A stretch of DNA of 64,000 nucleotides from CAZSNT01 sp964607765 (GTDB lineage Bacteria > Verrucomicrobiota > Lentisphaeria > Oligosphaerales > JABHEG01), in the NCBI GenBank assembly GCA_964607765.1, contig CAZSNT010000003.1, positions 77,172-141,171 on the forward strand, in the 5' to 3' direction. The notes under the pieces were generated by a model that was given only the letters and a program-made list of their open reading frames with translations, did no database searches and was not told the DNA's origin. Made by a program: the position numbers and the translations under genes. The stretch's first letter is position 1. Each line of letters opens with the position of its first letter. Positions 1-7,949 of this stretch are shown here, in pieces.

Positions 1-1
1 G

Positions 2-1126
2 GAGCTTCGCGTAATTCCGTCGAACCCGGAGCGCATCAAGGAACTCCAGATCTATCAATGCCTGAAGACGTCCAACAACATCGCCCGGGCCTGGCGCGAC
101 GTGAAGGCCGTGCGCAACGGTACGACCTGGATCGCCAAACTGCCGGTCATCAACGTCGATGACTACGTCTTCTCCTATGCCAACATCCGCTACGACAACA
201 ACTGCGTTGTGTCGTCTGACTTTGAGGCCGTAATCCCGTCGAGAATCGGGAATGCGGTCGCGACGGACAAGAGGTCTGACGTGATTTCGGAAGGGACGGG
301 GCAATGGAGCCACGTGGCCCCGGCGGAAGGCGTGGGTGGCATCAAAGGCTTCCGCCCGCTCGACAATCGCAGGGGGACGTCGAGCAAGCAGTTTTCGGAC
401 CCCAAGTGGCAGGCGCCGAAGGATGCTGTTCTGAGCTTCCAATTCTACTGCACGCAGCCGCAGCCGCTGGTGCTCGAGGCGAACGGCCAGCTTGTGACTG
501 ATCTGGATATCACAGCTTCCGATGATTGGCAGATAATGACGGTCAAAGCGGAACAACTCAAACACAAAGCACATGGCTTTGCGTTGGATCGCTGGTCGAC
601 GGTCAGCAGTCTGGCGATCAAGCCGAAGCAGGGCGCCGACATCACCAAAGTGGTCTTCGCGAACTTCAAATGGGTCGTTCCACCGCCGAAAGAGCCGGGG
701 CCGGACGCCCAGGGCAGGATCTACCTAACCCAACAGATGGCCGGCAAGGTCGACAGCTTCTGGCGGGTACTGGAGGACAAATCCGTGGAGGGCAAGGGCC
801 CGATCAGCGTCGGCGGCACCACCTACGAGCGTGGTCTCGGGGTGCATGCGAACTCGGAGATCGTCTTTCCGCTGGACCGCAAGTACCAGACCTTCCACGT
901 CATCCCCGGCCCCGACGACGCCCATCACGGCGTGGTCGAGATGAGGATCCTGGTCGACGGCAAGGAGGTCTTTGCCAGCGGCAAAGTGAGCAGCCGCGGC
1001 TACAAGGCGAGAGCCCTGGAGATCCCGCTGAAGCGTGCCAAAGTCCTGACCTTGGTCGTGACCGATGCCGGCGACGGCCGCGGCGGCGACCACGCCAGCT
1101 GGGCGGAGGCGTACCTGACGAAATAG
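2..1126 (+). CDS. Secreted alpha/beta-hydrolase-like protein with C-terminal NPCBM domain (5' end outside window)
   Basis: The frame is open to the left edge, so only the C-terminal ~374 residues are visible. The first ~80 residues (a stretch describing work on 'yQCLKTSNNIARAWRDV', then 'DDYVFSYANIRYDN') look like the tail seen after dienelactone-hydrolase-like or PhoPQ-type alpha/beta hydrolases in PVC genomes; the catalytic part is not in view. The last ~130 residues (roughly 745-1120 in nucleotides) match an NPCBM carbohydrate-binding domain: 'YERGLGVHANSEIVFPLD' followed by a VDG/SG/W pattern is characteristic. It sits 145 bp upstream of a GH29-like gene on the same strand, and a decayed copy of its middle part precedes the second GH29-like gene at 10605. 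NPCBM call is firm; the hydrolase assignment is inference. Confidence 0.7.
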   Translation, partial: ELRVIPSNPERIKELQIYQCLKTSNNIARAWRDVKAVRNGTTWIAKLPVINVDDYVFSYANIRYDNNCVVSSDFEAVIPSRIGNAVATDKRSDVISEGTGQWSHVAPAEGVGGIKGFRPLDNRRGTSSKQFSDPKWQAPKDAVLSFQFYCTQPQPLVLEANGQLVTDLDITASDDWQIMTVKAEQLKHKAHGFALDRWSTVSSLAIKPKQGADITKVVFANFKWVVPPPKEPGPDAQGRIYLTQQMAGKVDSFWRVLEDKSVEGKGPISVGGTTYERGLGVHANSEIVFPLDRKYQTFHVIPGPDDAHHGVVEMRILVDGKEVFASGKVSSRGYKARALEIPLKRAKVLTLVVTDAGDGRGGDHASWAEAYLTK

Positions 1127-1271
1127 GCCCGAGAGACGTGACACCAACCCGATCAGAGAAGGCGCAAACAACGCCAAGCCGCAACTCCTGTGATGCGTCC
1201 CTGCCTTCTCCTCGAGCAGACGAGTGCTCGTCACCGTGGTTGTCGACCGATTCTGCAGCAGAGGAGCGGAA

Positions 1272-2264
1272 ATGATGGATGAAGCGAGAATGGACTCAGA
1301 CTGGTTCCACAACGCCAAGTGGGGCGTTTTCTGTCACTATGGCCCCAAGAGCGGCATTGGGGGGTGGAATGAGCAGATCGACGCATTCGACGTCGATGCG
1401 CTTGCCCATGAGCTTGCATCGGCCGGGGCGGGCTATCTGTTCCTGACCATCACTCATGGTCATGGATTGTTCTGTGCGCCCAACGAGACCTACGACCGCA
1501 TCCTGGAAGTCCCGAAGGTGCAGAGCCGCTGTTCGAAACGCGACCTGATCGGCGATCTTGCCGACGCCCTGGCGCCGCACAACATCAGGATGATGGTCTA
1601 TCTCCCCGCCGGCGCGCCGTTCGGCGACCACTATGCGATCAAGAAGCTCCGCTGGATTTGTGGATTCACCCTTGGCTGGGGCGTCGAGGGGAACGAGCCC
1701 CGCCCGGGCCGCAGGCCGATCGAGTTCATGCGCCACTGGGAAGCGGTCATATCGGAATTCTCGGAGCGCTGGGGCAAGAAGGTCCACGGCTGGTGGATGG
1801 ACGGGGCCTGGTGGCCCGAACACATTTACCGTCACGATGACGAACCGAATTTCAAGAGTCTGGCCGCGGCCATCAAAGCTGGCAATCCGGGGTCTCTCTG
1901 CGCCTTCAACGGCGGCCTGGAGACCCCCATCCAGGTCCAGAGCGAATACGAGGATTACACCGCCGGGGAGATCGGGCACAACCTCCCCCTGGGAACCAGG
2001 ATGGTCAACGGGGCCCTGCGTCCGCTGACGCGTTTCATGGACGGCACCCAATACCACGTCCTGACCCACCTGGGCAGTCACTGGGGACACAACCCGCTGC
2101 GGTTTCCGGACGAGCTTGTCATCGGCTACACGAAATACGTAACATCCCACGGCGGAGTCGTCACCTGGGATGCCGGCATCGAGGCCGGCGGCAACCTGCA
2201 GAAGGAGCACTTGGAGCAGCTGCGCGCACTCGGCGCCGCCATGAAGCAGTCAACTCCGGCATGA
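1272..2264 (+). CDS. GH29-like (alpha-L-fucosidase-related) TIM-barrel protein, copy 1
   Basis: About 330 residues beginning near 'SDWFHNAKWGVFCHYGPKS', the W-F-x-x-AKWGVFxHYG opening typical of alpha-L-fucosidase-like barrels. The segment 'KVHGWWMDGAWWPEH' near residue 178 places an Asp where GH29 enzymes carry the catalytic nucleophile; 'THGHGLFCAPNE' is the usual His-rich loop. The protein is shorter than full fucosidases and lacks a C-terminal beta-sandwich. I chose the ATG at 1272 (a second ATG follows at 1275) because GGAG lies at 1263-1266; the longer in-frame start at 1224 has no good ribosome-binding site and adds unrelated residues. No signal peptide, so probably cytoplasmic. It is closely similar along its whole length to the protein at 10605. 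Substrate is not known; fucose is only a family-level guess. Confidence 0.82.
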   Translation: MMDEARMDSDWFHNAKWGVFCHYGPKSGIGGWNEQIDAFDVDALAHELASAGAGYLFLTITHGHGLFCAPNETYDRILEVPKVQSRCSKRDLIGDLADALAPHNIRMMVYLPAGAPFGDHYAIKKLRWICGFTLGWGVEGNEPRPGRRPIEFMRHWEAVISEFSERWGKKVHGWWMDGAWWPEHIYRHDDEPNFKSLAAAIKAGNPGSLCAFNGGLETPIQVQSEYEDYTAGEIGHNLPLGTRMVNGALRPLTRFMDGTQYHVLTHLGSHWGHNPLRFPDELVIGYTKYVTSHGGVVTWDAGIEAGGNLQKEHLEQLRALGAAMKQSTPA

Positions 2265-2322
2265 CCGGCATTGAGGTCGTGCAGCGAACACCGGAAACCA
2301 ATCAACACGAGGCATCACCCCC

Positions 2323-3777
2323 ATGGACCAACCCAACATCATCGTTATTCTGTGTGACCAGCTGAAGGCGACGGCGTCGCATCTCTACGGCAGCACCTTC
2401 TGCGCGACGCCGCATCTCGAGCGAATGGCCGGCGAGGGGACGCTCTTTGAGCGCACCTACACCCCGCACCCGCTCTGCGTACCGGCGCGAATCTCTCTGT
2501 GGACCGCGCAGTACCCCCACACGCACGGTGGCCGTCGCAACCAGACCCTCATGCCGCCGGCCGCAACGCACGCGTTCAAGCAATGGAAAGCGCTCGGCTA
2601 CAAGAATGCGCTGATCGGTAAGAACCACTGCTTCAAATCGGAAGAGGACTTGGCGCTCTTCGATGTGTGGTGCGAGGCCAGCCACCATGGGCCCGCGAGG
2701 CGCCCCGCGCGCGGCATGGACTGGGTTGCGGACTCCGCAAAGGCCGCCGAGGCATATTCCGCCACCGTCAAAGGCATGGCGCAATCGCCACGCTTCTCTT
2801 ACGCCATCACCGACTACCCGGAAACCTGCTACAACACAGGCCTGCTCACGGCCCAGACGCTGCAGTTCCTTGCCGAAAGCAGAGAGCAGCCTTTCGCCCT
2901 GTGGCTGTCCTACCCCGATCCGCACGAGCCCTACATTGCGCCCAGGCGCTACGTGGACATGATCGCGGAGGACGTGCCGCTACCGCCTCGACGAGAAGGG
3001 GAGTTTTCCGGACCTGACGTGCCTGAGCGCTCGCGGGTTCTCCATGAAATCCTGGGCATGGATGACGACCGCGAGGAAGACATACGCAACCAGCTGCGCG
3101 TGTACCACGCCAACGTGAAGTTCATCGATGACAGCGTGGGCCGCATTCTCGATGCGCTCGACACCCACGGGCTGCGCGACAACACCATCGTCGTGTTCAC
3201 CTCCGACCACGGCGATTTCGCCGGCGAGCACAACATGACCTGTAAGGGGGGGCTGTTCTACGACTGCCTCACGCGCGTGCCGCTCATCTTCTCCGGCCCG
3301 GGCATCCCCAAAGGCGTCCGCGACCAGAGCATGGCGAACCTCGTCGACATCGTCCCCACCCTCTACCGGCTGGCGGGCATCGAGATCCCACGGTCGATGA
3401 CAGGCAAGCCCCTCCCCACCATAACCGACGAGCTGCCCCGAACGGCCACCTTCAGCGAGTACGGCTGCGGCGGCCCGCCATTCACCATGGCCGATCTGGC
3501 TGAATTCGACGAGCCCTACGGTCGCGCGGCCCTCTGTGGCTCGCTGAACTGGCGCGAGGCCGAGGGGCGAGTCAAGATGGTCTGCACCCAGCAGTGGAAA
3601 TACGTCTACGATCCTGCAGGCCGCGGCGATGAGCTGTACGACCTGCAGAACGACCCGGCAGAACTCACCAACCTGGTCAGCAATCCTGCCTACGGGGATG
3701 TCGTGTGTGATCTGCAGACACGGCTTCTTGCATGGTCTGTGACCACCGAAGATGCAAAGCCTGTGCCGCTTCCGTGA
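2323..3777 (+). CDS. Sulfatase (arylsulfatase/choline-sulfatase-like), no signal peptide
   Basis: 484 residues of the alkaline-phosphatase-fold sulfatase family. The formylglycine motif is CVPAR (Cys52), matching the CxPxR rule for post-translational maturation. The N-terminal metal site is CDQ (residues 11-13) rather than the commoner DDQ, as in choline-sulfatase-like enzymes; 'VVFTSDHGDFAGEHNMTCKG' near residue 290 supplies the second metal-binding Asp-His pair. The C-terminal 'ELYDLQNDPAEL' signature is intact. GAGG lies nine bases before the ATG. It follows the GH29-like gene by 58 bp and probably shares its transcript. The absence of a leader suggests that it acts on imported sugars or small sulfate esters in the cytoplasm. 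Confidence 0.92.
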   Translation: MDQPNIIVILCDQLKATASHLYGSTFCATPHLERMAGEGTLFERTYTPHPLCVPARISLWTAQYPHTHGGRRNQTLMPPAATHAFKQWKALGYKNALIGKNHCFKSEEDLALFDVWCEASHHGPARRPARGMDWVADSAKAAEAYSATVKGMAQSPRFSYAITDYPETCYNTGLLTAQTLQFLAESREQPFALWLSYPDPHEPYIAPRRYVDMIAEDVPLPPRREGEFSGPDVPERSRVLHEILGMDDDREEDIRNQLRVYHANVKFIDDSVGRILDALDTHGLRDNTIVVFTSDHGDFAGEHNMTCKGGLFYDCLTRVPLIFSGPGIPKGVRDQSMANLVDIVPTLYRLAGIEIPRSMTGKPLPTITDELPRTATFSEYGCGGPPFTMADLAEFDEPYGRAALCGSLNWREAEGRVKMVCTQQWKYVYDPAGRGDELYDLQNDPAELTNLVSNPAYGDVVCDLQTRLLAWSVTTEDAKPVPLP

Positions 3778-3819
3778 GGCCTCATCCCCACTCAGTTCGC
3801 CTGGCGAACAAGCGACACC

Positions 3820-3910
3820 GCCCCCGTCTACGAGCTGCCCCGAGGAAATCCGGAATCTGAACGACGACAAGCCGTTGATCAACGACTGCGAGCAGTCCGG
3901 TCCGGCATGA
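3820..3910 (+). pseudogene. Possible remnant of a sulfatase C-terminus
   Basis: In the 146-bp gap after the sulfatase gene, one frame reads 'TAPVYEL' (about 3816-3836) and the next frame reads 'PEEIRNLNDDKP' (3839-3874) up to a stop at 3908-3910. Sulfatases end in an 'ELYDLxxDPEEIRNLxxD' signature, so this resembles that tail with a small frame-changing deletion. The stretch is very short and could be chance; no start or body is present. Confidence 0.25.
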
Positions 3911-3923
3911 CGAGGAACTGCCC

Positions 3924-5495
3924 ATGCGTACGACTGCATTGTCCCCGATTCTGAAACAGGTTGCTGTCGTCATCGGCTTGAGCAGCGCAGCCGTGTGCTC
4001 GGCAGCTGAGTCGACAGATCCGATTCTCGGCCTCTTTCCTGAGTCCGAAGCGCCGACGTTCTACGGGAGGAACAGCGAGTTCCTCCTGCAGCGGCATCTA
4101 CAGCACTGGACCCGGAACAGCGACTGGCATCCGGAGGTGGACGAGAGAAACGTGTTTCATGTGCGACTGCAGCACAAGTCTGTCGAGGAACGAGGCTGGG
4201 AGATCGGGATCGGCAAGGGCGGGCAAATGTATTCCCTGTGTTCGTCGTTCGGCGAGGCCATGGCCCCACAGACGCCGCACAGTCAGTGGATGGACGAGAC
4301 CTGGCAGTTCACCACGATCTACGGACATCTGCTGGGGCGGGATCTGCCAAAGAAGCTGCAGCCCTACGGGAACTCGTTTGTGCACCAGTCCGGGATCTAC
4401 ACGCGCGAAGCGGACATTAAGCCCTTCTACTCGCCGATCCTGGCGACGCGCCACGACGCGGAACGCCGGGCTTACTCGCTGCTGTCGTGGGGCCAGATCC
4501 CGCATGCCAGCGTTAATCGCAGCGGGATTCTCGTCTACGTGCAGTATCGTGATCTCGGCGGCGGCGTGATCGAGGTGACGTATGTCATCTACAACTTCGA
4601 GGACGAGCCGATGAGCAATCTCGGGCCGTGGGGCGGAGTCCGCACCTCGGTGTTCCCGGAACACGTCGTCTCAAATCCGGACGGCAGTTACCGGTTCTTC
4701 ACACCATGGAACTACGGTGCCAAAGGATGCCGGATCCACTTCGAGGAAACGGGCGGTTGGGCTGCAGCCGTTCAGAATGCGGCAAATCCACACAGCTACG
4801 CCATCGGTGTCGTGTTCGGCAGAGAGCTCGACCGCAAGGGCGAGCACCGAGGCAAACCCCGCTACGACTGTGGCAACAGCCGTCACGGGAAGCGCGACTA
4901 CACCGTCCAAGCCACCGTCATCAACATCAAGGACAAGCCGTTCACGCCACACTTCCTGCGCATGTACTTCATCATCGGCACGCTGAGTGAGGTAGCTGGG
5001 AAGGCGAACCAACTTGCGGAGTTCGCAGACTACGAGCCGCTGGCCTTCACTGAGGCGAAGACGCCGCTTGTGCCGCTGTATCGGAAACGCTACCGTGGGA
5101 GGCACGATGTGCTGTCGCGTCAGGCGCCCGCCAAGGAGGATGCCCAGCCGTTGTGCGAGGTTTACGCGTATCCCGTCAATGGGTCGCTCCCGCTGTTCGT
5201 CATAAAGAACAACACAACTGGTGAGTACTTCGTCACGACCGATCCCTACGCCGAGTGCGAACGCGAGCCGTTCGAGAACCCGTTCAAACCTGGTGATGAG
5301 GCGTTCGGCAAGTACCAGAACCGCACGGTCTATCGCGCCTACAAGCGCAAGACCGATTGGGTGGAGCTGCTCGGTTTCGTCATGCCAAAGGCGGCGTCAC
5401 AGGCGGGCATCCCCCTGTCGGCTGTCCCCGGCATGGGCAAGGCTTTTCGATCGGGCGAGAAGGCAGAGGCAACCCAGATCATAGTGCGGCGCTGA
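3924..5495 (+). CDS. Secreted protein of unknown function
   Basis: 523 residues that I do not recognise. Residues 1-28 form a Sec signal peptide (basic start, hydrophobic 'QVAVVIGLSSAAVCSA', cleavage near CSA-AES). The mature part is rich in aromatic residues with evenly spread beta-like segments ('GGVIEVTYVIYNFEDEP', 'RVHFEETGGWAAA'-like stretches), reminiscent of carbohydrate-active beta-sandwich proteins, but no catalytic signature is visible. GAGGAA lies six bases before the ATG. It is followed 31 bp later by the HExxH protein, which also carries a signal peptide; the two are probably co-transcribed and both act outside the cytoplasm. Function should be treated as unknown. Confidence 0.75.
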   Translation: MRTTALSPILKQVAVVIGLSSAAVCSAAESTDPILGLFPESEAPTFYGRNSEFLLQRHLQHWTRNSDWHPEVDERNVFHVRLQHKSVEERGWEIGIGKGGQMYSLCSSFGEAMAPQTPHSQWMDETWQFTTIYGHLLGRDLPKKLQPYGNSFVHQSGIYTREADIKPFYSPILATRHDAERRAYSLLSWGQIPHASVNRSGILVYVQYRDLGGGVIEVTYVIYNFEDEPMSNLGPWGGVRTSVFPEHVVSNPDGSYRFFTPWNYGAKGCRIHFEETGGWAAAVQNAANPHSYAIGVVFGRELDRKGEHRGKPRYDCGNSRHGKRDYTVQATVINIKDKPFTPHFLRMYFIIGTLSEVAGKANQLAEFADYEPLAFTEAKTPLVPLYRKRYRGRHDVLSRQAPAKEDAQPLCEVYAYPVNGSLPLFVIKNNTTGEYFVTTDPYAECEREPFENPFKPGDEAFGKYQNRTVYRAYKRKTDWVELLGFVMPKAASQAGIPLSAVPGMGKAFRSGEKAEATQIIVRR

Positions 5496-5526
5496 TCAGC
5501 TATCTTCCGGCTCATAGGAGTCTGCA

Positions 5527-6663
5527 ATGCAAACACGAATCCGGCAACTGGTCAGTGTGTGGTTCACTCTTTCTGCCGGCCTCTGCTGGGCTCAGGACGC
5601 ACCGACAGCGCCGCGTCGCCCCGTGCTCCAAATCATCAACGGGAGCGGGAATACAATTGAGGTCTTCTGGATTAACGCTGAGCAGGAGCGAATCTCGAAC
5701 GGAACAGCCGAGCCAGGCAAGCAACTGTTCATCACGACTACCCTCGGCCATCGCTTTGCTGTTGTCGGGCAGGACGACGATCCCGAGACAACCGTTACCA
5801 GTGTCGTACCGGTGCAGGCGCTCCGATACGACCCTCGGGATGAGGACGGCATACCGGCATTTTACACGCAACGTGCGGATGCGGGCGGGCTTCCCATTGT
5901 CGGGTCGGCGAAAGTCAGCGCTTACGCGCTCAAGGAGGCCGCATATCTGGTTGACCTCATGCTGGCAAAGCGTCCTGATGTACGGACGGCGATGATCCGC
6001 AGCGGGGCGCGACTCTGCGTGCTCGCACACAACGAATTCACCACGGAGCAGCCGGAGTTCGTGAGGCTGGGCGAACGCCCGGCGAACGGGTTCCCCGGTG
6101 TCCCCGGCAAGGACTACTGGGATGCGCGCGCCCGTGGCATGGGGGGCAGTGAACGTGATCCCTTCTGCTCGTGTGCGGAGGAGAACCTTCTGGCGTACCC
6201 GGGCGATCCGTATCCCACCGAGTGCATTCTCATCCATGAACTCGCGCACAACATCCATCTGCGCGGGATGGTGAACGTGGACCCGACGTTTGACCGCCGA
6301 CTCAAGGCCGCTTACGACGCGGCAACGGCGGCCGGCCTGTGGAAGGGGAAATACGCCGGAATCAATCATCACGAGTACTTTGCCGAGGGCGTGCAGTCGT
6401 GGTTCGACAACAACCGGGAAGACGACCACGATCACAATCACGTGAACACACGAGAGGAATTGGTCGAGTATGACCCGCGTCTGGCCGAGATATGCCGCGA
6501 GGTGTTCGGTGACACGGAGCTGCGCTACACCAAGCCGGTCACGCGGCTCACAGGACACCTGGCCGGCTACGACCCGACCAAGGCCCCACGGTTCAAGTGG
6601 CCGGAGCGATTGAAAGCGGCAAAGAGGCAGATCCACCAAGCGGCCCTGCAACGCAGCCAGTGA
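5527..6663 (+). CDS. Secreted HExxH metallopeptidase-like protein with N-terminal VHL-beta-like domain
   Basis: 378 residues. Residues 1-22 are a signal peptide ending 'GLCWAQ'. Residues ~35-85 ('NGSGNTIEVFWINAEQER' ... 'PGKQLFITTTLGHRFAV') fit the pattern of the von Hippel-Lindau beta domain: a conserved Asn, V-x-W, a Pro-Gly turn and T-x-x-GH-x-W/F. The C-terminal part has His237-Glu-Leu-Ala-His241 within 'CILIHELAHNIH', and about 45 residues later 'NHHEYFAEGVQSWFD', whose Glu could be a third zinc ligand as in gluzincin-type or anthrax-lethal-factor-like peptidases. AGGAG is six bases before the ATG. The catalytic motif is directly visible; the exact peptidase family and substrate are not known. 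Confidence 0.78.
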   Translation: MQTRIRQLVSVWFTLSAGLCWAQDAPTAPRRPVLQIINGSGNTIEVFWINAEQERISNGTAEPGKQLFITTTLGHRFAVVGQDDDPETTVTSVVPVQALRYDPRDEDGIPAFYTQRADAGGLPIVGSAKVSAYALKEAAYLVDLMLAKRPDVRTAMIRSGARLCVLAHNEFTTEQPEFVRLGERPANGFPGVPGKDYWDARARGMGGSERDPFCSCAEENLLAYPGDPYPTECILIHELAHNIHLRGMVNVDPTFDRRLKAAYDAATAAGLWKGKYAGINHHEYFAEGVQSWFDNNREDDHDHNHVNTREELVEYDPRLAEICREVFGDTELRYTKPVTRLTGHLAGYDPTKAPRFKWPERLKAAKRQIHQAALQRSQ

Positions 6664-6684
6664 CTCCATGGGCGCCGTGAAGCG

Positions 6685-6713
6685 GGCGACCGAACTGGAA
6701 AGCGGCGGTCGCC
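6685..6713. terminator. Stem-loop between convergent genes
   Basis: GGCGACCG (6685-6692) and CGGTCGCC (6706-6713) form a perfect 8-bp stem with a 13-base loop, midway between the stop codons of two converging genes. There is no T-run, so a Rho-independent terminator is only suggested by position and strength. Confidence 0.4.
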
Positions 6714-6716
6714 GTA

Positions 6717-7937
6717 TCACTCATCGGCGACCAGGCGGCGTACGTTGATCTCGCCTGCCGAGTTCGCATCCGGCCCGGTCCGGCAACGGACCGAGAGGAC
6801 CGGAGAGGCGAGATCCGCTGTCACGGTCACGCGGTACGCGGCGTCCTTCGGCGCTTTCCCGGCAAACCCTTCGTGCTCGTCCTGGCTCACGACCCGCTCC
6901 CCGTCGAGCAAAGCCACCGACGCGATGCTCAGCCCGGACTTGCCTCGCCGGTAGGCAAAGACCACCTCGTACGTCCCCGGCTCCGCAAACGCCTTGCCCG
7001 GGTCGATCTTCCAGGTCGTTTCCTCTGTGGAACAGTGCCGCGGCTCCCATCCGTACTCAGGCGTGGGCGGCCCGACGAAACGGCGGGCGATCCGTTGGCA
7101 GGCCCGGCCCGCCACAGAATCGGGGTCCAACTCGCACCCATCCATGAACGCCCTGTGGGCTTCCGCATTGTGACCTGGCCAACGCCGGTACAGATTCCCG
7201 AGGCCGGCGTACAGCCACTGCCTCTGCGCGTCGCGCAGCCCTTTGCGGGCCAGTTCCTGCTGGAACCATGTCACGCCCTCCTCGAACGTCTTCTTGCCTG
7301 CAAACGCCACGGCCTTGCGCAGAGCTGCCGTCCCGTTGAAGGTGAGGAACGCGACGTACCCGGCGGCGTCTTCGGGGTCCGCGGCCTTCAGCCGCTTGAT
7401 GATCTCGGCCCGGCGTCCGGCATCCGCTTCCGCCGCTCGGAAGAGCCAGTCGGCCTTCCCGGCGGCGTTGGCCTCTGCCGCCCGCTTCAGGCAGTCGTCC
7501 CGGCGCTCCCGGCTCCGGCGTCGCTCCAGCAGCCATGCGACTGCCCCGGCTTGCTCGTACGGGAACGCACTTCCATGAACCTGCGCATAGCGCTCGCCGC
7601 GCGGGTCGATGAGCACCAGGACCGGGTAGGTCCCGAACCGGGTCTTGAACCCCTTGTGCCGCTGTGCCAGACGCTTCTTCTGGTCGTCGCTGGGCGATTC
7701 CATGACGTCAACGTCGAAGAAAGCAAAGCCGTTGCCAAGAGCGTCGCGGAAGGTCTTCGCGTCCCACACATTCCTCCGAAACGCCTCGCCGGGCCGGTTC
7801 CAGTCGCTGCCGTGCACCAGCACGGCCAGGTCCCGGCCTTTCTTCTTCGCCGTGTCCAGGGCGGCGGCGTACGTGTCCGCGCTCTGTGCCCAGACACAGC
7901 CGGCAAATCCGCCGAGCACTATCAGCAGTCTGATCAT
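6717..7937 (-). CDS. Secreted thioredoxin-fold protein lacking the CxxC motif
   Basis: About 406 residues. The leader is 'MIRLLIVLGGFAGCVWAQ'. Residues ~20-130 follow the thioredoxin-like family used in PVC bacteria ('DLAVLVHGSDWNRPGEAF'), but where relatives have GSDWCxxC this one has GSDWNRPG, so both redox cysteines are missing. A helical, repeat-like middle (residues ~140-270) and a beta-rich C-terminal ~110 residues follow. Two ATGs are possible, 7943 and 7937. I prefer 7937 because the AAGGA site at 7950-7946 is eight bases upstream of it and only two bases from the other. The gene starts just after the stop of the transglutaminase-like gene, so the two form an operon. A structural or sensing role is more likely than thiol exchange. 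Confidence 0.7.
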   Translation of the reverse strand: MIRLLIVLGGFAGCVWAQSADTYAAALDTAKKKGRDLAVLVHGSDWNRPGEAFRRNVWDAKTFRDALGNGFAFFDVDVMESPSDDQKKRLAQRHKGFKTRFGTYPVLVLIDPRGERYAQVHGSAFPYEQAGAVAWLLERRRSRERRDDCLKRAAEANAAGKADWLFRAAEADAGRRAEIIKRLKAADPEDAAGYVAFLTFNGTAALRKAVAFAGKKTFEEGVTWFQQELARKGLRDAQRQWLYAGLGNLYRRWPGHNAEAHRAFMDGCELDPDSVAGRACQRIARRFVGPPTPEYGWEPRHCSTEETTWKIDPGKAFAEPGTYEVVFAYRRGKSGLSIASVALLDGERVVSQDEHEGFAGKAPKDAAYRVTVTADLASPVLSVRCRTGPDANSAGEINVRRLVADE

Positions 7938-7949
7938 CGCCATTGTCCT

